Source: Silvimonas sp. (GTDB lineage Bacteria > Pseudomonadota > Gammaproteobacteria > Burkholderiales > Chitinibacteraceae). From it: a DNA stretch of 25,667 bases. The notes beneath the pieces are model-generated. The model was not told where the DNA came from. It saw only the letters and a program-made list of their open reading frames with translations, and did no database searches. Both the position numbers and the translations under genes were made by a program. Below are positions 24,101 to 25,667 of the stretch, piece by piece. The DNA lies in NCBI GenBank assembly GCA_030151005.1, contig JASLES010000430.1, positions 1 through 25,667 on the forward strand. The letters are read 5' to 3'. The stretch's first letter is position 1, and every line of letters begins with the position of its first letter.

Positions 24101-25667
24101 GCCAATCGAAGCCACAGATCCCAATCTTCCATGGCCGTCAGCGTTTCATCAAAAAGCCCGGTTTTTTGCAGCGCCTTGCGCGGATGGCTCAAGGTGTTAA
24201 CCGGAATATAATTTCGTACAAACAGTCGTTGGCGAGAAAATTCGTCGTGAGGCTGAGGCCACTGACGCCCCAATTCGTGGCGCTTGCCGTCTTCAAGGCG
24301 TTCCTGGACATACACTACGTCGGTGTACACCACGGTATCCGGCCGATTGGCCAGCGTAGCAGCAACCATGCCAAGGTGATCCGGCATGAAAATATCGTCA
24401 TCATCCAGATAAACAATATTGTCGCCCCTGGCCAATGCCAGACCAGCATTACGCGCAGCGGGCAGTCCGCCGTTTTTTCCCAACCGGATATAAGTAATCG
24501 GGAATTCATAATTCAGCAGATGCTCTACCGGCTCGCCAAAGTCATTGATGAGAATGACTTCGAAATCCCGGAATGACTGTGCCGCAAGGCTATCGAGCGC
24601 GTCGCGCAACAAATAAGGTCTGTTGAACGTGGTCAGAATGACGGTAAAACAATATTTGCTGTGACTACCAAAGGCATCGTCCGATGGAATAGCCACCGCC
24701 GACTGGGGTTTCTCTGTGCGTGGCAGCAACCAACATAAGGAATGAGCCGCACCACAAGATGGCACCTTTGCAAACTCGGCCCGCGCTTGATCGCCCCACG
24801 CCGACGGGTCCTGCACAAGCGTTATGCCAGCACCGACAAGCTGGGTTGCTGTTGCCAGATGCGGGTGAAGAAACTGGAAAATCGCGTCGCGAACCGCACC
24901 TTCAAACCCGGCGATAAACGGGCGAAACGTGGTCTCTCCTGTTTCCAGCAGCATATTCATATTGGTCCGGACCAGACCTGCTGCCATAAACAAGGCTCGT
25001 AGTGCCAACTCTTGCTGTAGCCAGCCCAACTGACTCCCGGCCGGATAACCACCGAGCCGATCAAATAGCTGGCGCCGATATGCCAGTCTAAAATCCGAAG
25101 TGATTGCCCCAGCAAGAGAGGCAGCCTCATCCACCACCTCGAAAGCGGCGGCACCGGCAACTGCCTGGGTTGCGGATTGATTGAGCAGCAACATCCCGGC
25201 ATCAGGCTGCTCTTGAAACAACCAGTGCACTTGCCGCAGGGCGCCCGCCTCCAGCACGTCTCCTGCCTGCAATACCATCACGAATTCACCAGCACCTGTC
25301 GCAAGCGCCTGATTGAAATTGGCCGGGCGATCCTTACTATCTCGGCGGATGACACGCACAGCCAGATCTGGACAAGTCTGCTTGACGAATTCCAGACATG
25401 CAGGCAACCAATCCTGCTGACCTTCATCGAGAACGATGCATTCCCAGTTCAGGTAATTTTGCCCGGCAAAACTGATCATCGTCTTCATGAAACGGAGTTG
25501 ATCGTCCCCACAAACAACGAGGATATCAAACCGTTCAGGATGAACAGCAGTCTGGCCATCGGCGGTATTTTCAAGCTTCGAAAGAACGACGGACAGCCGT
25601 TCTTGCACGCCTTCCAATGCTTCCGGCGAGTAATTGCGCATCCGGGCCCGCAGTAAAGACGCGATCC
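21187..25667 (-). CDS. Very large multi-domain glycosyltransferase (partial at the window edge)
   Basis: Predicted to build or attach glycans in the cytosol; acceptor unknown. Numbered from the first ATG (25639-25641), 1484 residues are seen. That ATG has no ribosome site and the frame stays open to 25667, so the gene probably begins outside the window. Domains: degenerate GT2-like 38-290 (QAGD in place of DxD); canonical GT2 328-560 (TVILTTFNRP, NDF, DDDD at 413-416, EDWDLWLRL); degenerate GT2-like about 625-840; GT2 866-1100 (SIVVQSKNQ, SFDS, NDVDLCLKVRDAGY); GT4-like 1160-1484 (HPADQMGCGHYRM, NLRLLEYGICGFPVICTD). It is the immediate upstream neighbour of fliC, suggesting flagellin glycosylation, but O-antigen or other surface sugar synthesis is also possible. 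Confidence 0.88.
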   Translation of the reverse strand, partial: IASLLRARMRNYSPEALEGVQERLSVVLSKLENTADGQTAVHPERFDILVVCGDDQLRFMKTMISFAGQNYLNWECIVLDEGQQDWLPACLEFVKQTCPDLAVRVIRRDSKDRPANFNQALATGAGEFVMVLQAGDVLEAGALRQVHWLFQEQPDAGMLLLNQSATQAVAGAAAFEVVDEAASLAGAITSDFRLAYRRQLFDRLGGYPAGSQLGWLQQELALRALFMAAGLVRTNMNMLLETGETTFRPFIAGFEGAVRDAIFQFLHPHLATATQLVGAGITLVQDPSAWGDQARAEFAKVPSCGAAHSLCWLLPRTEKPQSAVAIPSDDAFGSHSKYCFTVILTTFNRPYLLRDALDSLAAQSFRDFEVILINDFGEPVEHLLNYEFPITYIRLGKNGGLPAARNAGLALARGDNIVYLDDDDIFMPDHLGMVAATLANRPDTVVYTDVVYVQERLEDGKRHELGRQWPQPHDEFSRQRLFVRNYIPVNTLSHPRKALQKTGLFDETLTAMEDWDLWLRLAKHYEFVHVRQVTVEVHMRPSSSGDHMQSREQKNFAAIVRRLYERHGNLDDPSLQPGREEYLAQLDSIQGGQPGGAAPTPPQLTYPIWLQQRTLSMNEARMIDQHSAVCGSQSVRLYIIDRVGNMEALAASLSAVAQQFHKALMPVMVSPLPDPATGGGVRWLQSEDGYRAALADLAEQPDVDWAGFIEAGDRLTRQGLLLGLLKLGADSACQAIYWDDDWLDEHAEPAMPRFKPDYSPDLMRAMPYADGLLLARSQTVLKVAENKPLEAGAEQIDLIFRIHEHAGTAAIGHVAEPGCHLMQWPWRAIDDQGRASAFARTVRDHLERSQSPAQLAPGLLPGTLHVRYQFSSSPLVSIVVQSKNQFALLSRCVESVLGKTAYANYELLIIDSGSVDADAQTFLNGLEEMANPKIRILRYPHSANASAINNFGVQNARGEYVVLLSFDSMVLKEDWLDELVMHAQRPEVGVAGARILYSDGRIQHAGMVLGLRGPASRAFIGQPREERGYMNRLQVTQNYSAVTAACLILPRDLYLKVGGMDEGDFKATYNDVDLCLKVRDAGYLVVWTPFATLLQEGDETELQIDPASQDARRKRLKNEQDAMHGKWMRKIARDPYYNRNLLAHGSGFEIEHRRLVAFEPISWKPPMRALVHPADQMGCGHYRMIQPFLALEEAQMVSGGLTNELMAPVDLARIDADVLVFQRQISNEQIDFLARAHKFSGAYCIYELDDYLPNLPIKSAHREHMPKDVLKQLRRALTHIDRFVVSTERLAEQYADLHDNIHVVHNYLAKSWWGNIEPVLAEHARPRVGWAGGISHTGDLELLEGVVRELADKVDWVFFGMCPAKLRPYIKELHEGVPIDQYPAKLASLQLDLALAPLEHNEFNESKSNLRLLEYGICGFPVICTDIEPYRVDLPVTRVRNRHKDWIDAIRMHLSDLDETRRQGAALRQAVQQNWMLTGENLDLWRKAWAPD

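Overview
The window looks like chromosomal DNA of a flagellated Gram-negative bacterium, most likely a betaproteobacterium of the Neisseriales type. The clues are the rpsA-ihfB-lapA-lapB-pyrF order, the pgsA-uvrC pair, a type I-beta DAHP synthase close to tyrA, and a fliC-flaG-fliD-fliS-fliT flagellar block. The taxonomic call is inference from gene content and order. Nearly every gene is on the minus strand; the one clear exception is an HD-GYP gene at 10105-10959. I saw no rRNA, tRNA, CRISPR array, insertion sequence or phage gene.

Layout from high to low coordinate, which is the direction of transcription for most genes. (1) 25667-21187 is the 3' part of a very large multi-domain glycosyltransferase gene that runs off the window edge and ends at a strong terminator. 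(2) 20888-13595 is a late flagellar cluster: fliC (flagellin), flaG, fliD (cap), fliS and fliT (chaperones), a possible 35-codon ORF, a DUF2802 membrane protein, a FliK-type hook-length protein, and a free-standing FlhB C-terminal-domain protein. Two near-consensus sigma-28 (FliA) promoters are readable, one before fliC and one overlapping the end of flaG and driving fliD. (3) 13533-10997 holds uvrC and pgsA. (4) 10105-10959 is the plus-strand HD-GYP phosphodiesterase with an unusual C-terminal Cys4 zinc ribbon. (5) 9946-5276 holds DAHP synthase (aroF), a META/DUF4377 lipoprotein-like secreted protein, tyrA, an aldo/keto reductase of the YghZ type, and cmk. (6) 5081-3074 is rpsA-ihfB with its own sigma-70-like promoter and a terminator. 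(7) 2805-1 is lapA-lapB-pyrF-ugd, with ugd cut by the window edge.

How the parts work together: the flagellar block makes the filament, its cap and their export chaperones, and the adjacent giant glycosyltransferase is a good candidate for glycosylating the Ser/Thr-rich flagellin, although this is inferred from neighbourhood. The aroF and tyrA genes cover the entry to aromatic biosynthesis and the tyrosine branch. The aroA gene that often lies between tyrA and cmk is not here; an aldo/keto reductase sits in that place, overlapping cmk by one base. The lapAB pair controls lipopolysaccharide synthesis, and ugd supplies UDP-glucuronate for surface sugars.

No wholly unknown system was evident. 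The points most worth a second look are the multi-domain glycosyltransferase next to fliC, the Pro-Thr repeat at the FliD N-terminus, the promoter nested in flaG, the HD-GYP/zinc-ribbon protein, and the small GTGA-coupled ORF in the flagellar operon.
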